From: Elysia crispata
Taxonomy: Eukaryota > Mollusca > Gastropoda > Plakobranchidae
Assembly: GCA_033675545.1 (NCBI GenBank)
Contig: JAWDGP010006462.1
Location: 499,001 to 563,000, forward strand
Length of the DNA: 64,000 nucleotides
Reading direction: 5' to 3'
This document shows positions 20,314-64,000 of this stretch, in pieces (positions within the stretch are counted from its first letter, which is position 1; the number at the start of each line of letters is the position of its first letter). The notes beneath the pieces are model-generated. The model searched no databases. It was given only the letters and a program-made list of their open reading frames with translations, and had not been told where the DNA came from. The position numbers and the translations under genes were made by a program.

Positions 20314-21633
20314 GAAGGGAGAGAAAGTCTTCGTTTATGGTGTAAAATTCAAAGGTTATGGTATTGATGATGTTCCATAATGGACAACTAGTGTCTAGCG
20401 ATCCTCATGATTCAATAATGTGGATGATGTCTTGAGTCTGCACCGTGAGAGAAGAAAGTAATTGCAGGAATAAATGTAACCGTACAAACTGTGCCAAAAA
20501 GTATCAGTATCATCAGTAGTGGGGTCAATGCCTTCCTCTAGGCCAGATAAGATAGTGGCGCGCGGTAATGATGCTACGACCGAGTGACAAGAATTTTTCT
20601 TCTTTTTTAACTTAATATGCTGCTGCTTTGTGAAGGGGTGAAATTTATTTTGATATTTGTTTTTCATTTTTCATGAAAAATATTTTTTTTTCTCTTTATG
20701 TGTTCCTTCTCCACCCATTCATTTCTATTGAGAGTTTTCTTATAGGCTACCAGTTGGAATGAATTGGCGTAACAAAATCATTTTGGTAGAGAAAACACCT
20801 TGGGCCTTGAGATTATTGAAGGTATGTTTTTCGGAAAAGTTTCATTATAATAAGTGAAATAAGTTAAAAAAAAAACTCAAACAAACAAACAAACCTGATG
20901 GTTCCTTTCACCCAATGCCTGAATAATTATGTGAAATAAAAAAAGGGGGTCAGTTTTGTCATGTAGTTCTTAAATTTCTCAAAAGACTTCCCTTTGAGCA
21001 AATTGACAGGCCATGTTTGGAACGAGTTTCTTCTCAAGATTTTCTATTATCAAACTTGAAATATTCGAGTCGAGTATATAGCAGAGTAAGTAAGGTTCGT
21101 CAAAAATAAATAAAAAAAGTAGATTACACAATATTCTATAAATGCGGATCTTTATAACTTTTTTTAAGCTCAACTTTTTTTTTGGTTAGGAAAAAGACTT
21201 GTCCAGATGTTAAAGGAAGATCGTTACATTAGATCCGGAATCAAAGTCGGTCGCATGGAGTAGTTGCGACCAATATGCTGTATACCGGAACATGTATACT
21301 TGTGTCAAGGCACAGGGTCAAACGCAAAGCACACCTGATGGGAAAAATGCATTCAAGTTGATATTTTTATTGTTTCTGAAGTTCAATCTTCAATTTCACA
21401 TAGTTGTGCTTGTTTTGTAAAAATTGACGCTATAGCTACACTCGTTGTGCGGTCTGATTAGATAAGAGTCAGTCACGACTTTTAATCTAAGGCAGCCTCT
21501 GAACTCTGATCCTACGTGTAATGTACTGTGTTAATGATAAAAAGCTTCCACCAACCAGTTTCCATTATAACTGCATTTTGTGAAGATGCGGGCTACCAAG
21601 AGGGTTTAGTCAGCTGTGTGTTGGTGTGTGTTT

Positions 21634-21638
<5 letters not shown>

Positions 21639-21720
<82 letters not shown>
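21639..21720. repeat. (GA)n microsatellite
   Basis: Pure GA run of about 80 bp. Confidence 0.98.
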
Positions 21721-21726
<6 letters not shown>

Positions 21727-22470
21727 TTGAAGCTTACACATTATGGGACAGATAATCAAAAACTATGGGCTTGATTCTCTAATACCACGACTGTATGGTA
21801 TTTTAACCTTTTTTTTAACCATTACAACGTGTGTTCGAATCTTGTTCCCTCTTTATTAAATTAAAATAAGTCCTTGCAACATGGTTTAAATCAACATTTC
21901 ATATTTGCAAAGTATCATAATTTCCGATGTACGAACATTGAAGAGAACAAACCCCTGTATTCATTGAAGACCATTCTTGAGCGTTATAATACGAAACTGA
22001 CCTTTTTTTTTAGAATTAGAAAAAAAATATATGTGGTAAACACTTTATCTCTAGGATACAATCGCAGCAAGCGCTAAGCAACATTCTGTTAATACCATCA
22101 GTTGGTAAAAGAATCAATACTAAGAAATGCGTGTCAACCTGTGAATATGTATAATATTAAAAAATCAATATTAGAAATAACACGGAAACGGTTGACATTG
22201 TCAGAAGTGAAAGGAAGGTGTTATCCATTATTCTCAACAAATCCTTGTAACAGATGTGAAGTGATGGCAATTTCTAGCGACACAAAGAAATCTCCGTTGT
22301 ATCATCAACGTAAATCAATAATCGTCATAAAATTGTTCACTACACTTTCGTGGTGTGCAACTATCTCAAAACCACACACACACACACATACTATATTATG
22401 TGTAAACATAATTTTCGTTTATACTTTTAAATATACATTATATAATACATATAATTCATAAATAAATTAA

Positions 22471-22493
22471 ATATATATATATATATACACATG

Positions 22494-22527
<34 letters not shown>

Positions 22528-22610
22528 CATACATACATACATACATACATACATACATACATACATACATACATACATACATACATACATACATACATAC
22601 ACACACACAT
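22471..22610. repeat. (AT)n-(TACA)n-(CA)n compound array
   Basis: AT units pass into about 19 TACA tetranucleotides (22525-22600) and end in ACACAC. Each unit type differs from the next by one base change, as in a stepwise-evolved array. Confidence 0.96.
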
Positions 22611-23471
22611 GCACGCCTTATCATAGACCTCAGCAAAAAAACTCTCTAAGCTGTCAACTCTTCATTACTTCCCTTCGTAGCTTTAATCTTTTTCTTTTGT
22701 TCATAGTCACAGGACTCATACAACATATAACTTCCATTGATCGTTAAAGCGGGCAATCTCTTTCTTAAAAATTTTTGTCAAATATCCTGACATTCTCAAA
22801 CAAATGTTCTCTTCAGTAGGAATATTTCATCGAATGTACAGCAATAACTCACGAGTAGAGGGAATGCGATTTCACAAAGAGTTATGCTACCTAGTTGGAA
22901 GTCATGAGCTTTAATTAAGTTTTTGTTAGCATATCAAGCAATAGCGTCTTAATGATTCACATCGGTCTAAAATTTGAAGTAAAAAAAAAGGTAAGCATGA
23001 AATGTGCACATGGGAAAACCTTTTACAATAAAATTATCGAACTTTGCTTAGATCTTCTGGGTGTTGAACAAAACTCACGTCTTCTAAGAAACTGGTATAA
23101 CTCTTTGTTAAATCATATTCCCTATTGGCAAGCGCTCATCGGATTACTTCGACAACTGCAATTCCTTACATTGGAAGTTGTCAGATGTAACGTTTTGAAA
23201 AGTGTGATTAAAAAGGTGAACTGTTCTGATCTTTAACAATCCTCTGCTCTCCCATCCCTTCCCTTCCTTTCTTCCTTTTTCAACCGCAATGTCCAAGATT
23301 AAATCCAACCACAATGTTCGTCAATGTAAAAACAACCGAGGTCTGAACGAAAAAAAATCACTTAAAAAAAAACACACACACACACACAAAAGAGATAGCA
23401 ATCTTTTTCGGATTTTCACATTTTATTTAGAGGGTTAAACTTACAAATACCATGGAAAAAATTTCATACAT

Positions 23472-24300
<829 letters not shown>

Positions 24301-24506
24301 CACCACCACCAACACAGGAAAATTTAGTTATTTTTTTAATTATTTGAAGAGGAGAAACAAGTTAGTGTAAGTGCCGGTAAGATTTAATAGAGCTCTTGTT
24401 TTCTGTAATGCTCAACAATATTTTAGAATACTTAGTGAAATAGCTGAAAAAGAAACTATTTTTTCTTTTGTGAAGCTCGAACTTTCCACTTGAAAAAATC
24501 TCTCTC

Positions 24507-25010
24507 TCTCAAATGCCCTGTCTGGAACAGACATCGGCGAACATGATTCTCCACCTGTCCCTATCTTCCGTCATCCGCAGTAAGGCTATGTTGTCTTTGT
24601 TGTTTCCTGTCACAAAATAGCTCAAGCTATCAAGAAATGTAATCCTTTTTCTACCTCTGCTTCTTGTACCTTCTATCTTGCCTGTAAAAAGATAAAAATT
24701 CCAGTCCCTTATGGCGACATATGTGTCCTAAAAATTTCAGTTGCCTTTTCCTTATTGTGTTTATGAGGGATCTCTCTTGGTTCGTTTCTTCTAAGATCGA
24801 TTCATTTGTCCTCTTTTCTTTCCATGATATTCTTAACATTCTCCTGTAGAACCACATTTCCGCTGCCTCTAAATTTTTCTTGGTTTCTGCAGTTATTGTC
24901 CAAGTTTCGCATCCATATAAAAGTATAGAGCTTTTTGAAAAAATAACATGTATAAAAGCAAAAAGAAGACTAATAGTAAATTGTCCTACATGTTCAAGGT
25001 AGGCTATCAA
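24507..25010 (-). mobile_element. 5'-truncated LINE (non-LTR retrotransposon) ORF2 C-terminal fragment
   Basis: Minus-strand reading gives LLYGCETWTITAETKK then FYRRMLRISWKEKRTNE and RKRQLKFLGHI, the well-known region after the reverse transcriptase domain of many invertebrate LINEs. A shift of frame near 24685 is followed by GKIEGTRSRGRKRITFLDSL and DRDRWRIMFADV, ending with TGA at about 24512 and a short GA tail. Only the C-terminal ~150 residues remain; the 5' edge is near 25010. Family is RTE-like by general look, not proven. Confidence 0.85.
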
Positions 25011-25522
25011 AAAAAAAAATTGCGTCGATATACGTCAAAACACTTTTCATTATGCTCTCCCCTGAATTTAGACACGGTGGGGAGGTAAAAAGAACAGCAT
25101 GTTTATGATGCCCTGCGATACCAAAACAACTTCTATCGATACTTTTTTCTGTTTTTTTTTTCAAGAACCGTGATGTTTCAGAATATTGTTTCTTTACATA
25201 AAAATAATACGTATTTATAAGTAAATTTTGAAAATCGAACTAAATTTAGAAAGGTATTAATGTTATACCGCTTCGTTTGATAGGTTCTTAAGTTTTCTGA
25301 TTTGATGGATACTATGGGTTTAGCCCCGACGTCAAACCAAATAATCGTTTAGATATCTCTTTTTGTTGCAAAAATAAACGTTATGTTTACCTTCTCGACT
25401 ACTCAGAATTTGATAGGCCTAGCAGTAAATGGACTGAGTGAGCTATGGTGGATCATTGTGTTAGAATGATCAAATGCTAAGCAAATAACACTGTAGGGGT
25501 ATAGCTACCCCACATTGGAATA

Positions 25523-64000
<38,478 letters not shown>

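Noticed and set aside
21825-21850. GTTCGAATC word resembling a T loop
   Set aside because: No acceptor or D arm around it.
22952-23236. 94-codon plus-strand frame
   Set aside because: AT-rich chance frame; no recognisable domain or neighbouring exon.

Overview
This is eukaryotic, intron-rich, AT-rich nuclear DNA from an animal. It carries parts of two recognisable protein-coding genes in a sea of introns, microsatellites and small mobile-element relics. Exon sequences of both genes are clearly metazoan. The long introns, the very frequent (GA)n/(CT)n, (AT)n, (ATT)n and (GTA)n arrays, and the style of the LINE fragment suggest a lophotrochozoan, probably a mollusc (gastropod-like). That taxonomic call is inference; the sequence alone does not prove it.

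Layout. (1) 1-5295: no gene seen. It holds a ~370-bp old repeat that recurs at 19.05 kb, a GC-rich hairpin region, a second foldback and microsatellites. (2) 5296-12973, minus strand: a complete alpha-tubulin gene. Ten coding exons splice into an intact 451-residue protein running from MREC to ...EEY. Intron 1 lies directly after the ATG. Intron 2 contains an almost wholly palindromic 241-bp foldback (MITE-like) element, which I consider one of the best novel observations here. (3) 12974-25522: an intergenic stretch of about 12.5 kb between two head-to-head genes. It holds many microsatellites, a tRNA-like/SINE-like relic (13.42-13.49 kb), the second copy of the window-start repeat, an ~820-bp in-register trinucleotide array (23.47-24.29 kb) and a 5'-truncated LINE fragment (24.5-25.0 kb, minus). 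(4) 25523-64000, plus strand: the 5' part of an FCHSD2/nervous wreck orthologue (F-BAR plus two SH3 domains). Seven coding exons encode residues 1-199 (N-terminus and about the first two-thirds of the F-BAR domain); the gene runs off the right edge. Its introns include one of 19.9 kb. They contain a 61-bp minisatellite with repeated 3'-splice-site-like motifs, dispersed CTAGAT-type repeats, long (CT)n and (GA)n tracts, and recurring poly(C)-poly(A) junctions.

The two genes are both linked to cytoskeleton and membrane shaping (microtubule subunit; F-BAR actin/endocytosis adaptor), but nothing in the sequence shows that they are co-regulated. No operon, CRISPR array, rRNA, or virus-like element was seen. 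Most long open frames are low-complexity readings through microsatellites (Leu-Ser, Ile, Lys, Val runs) and are not genes.
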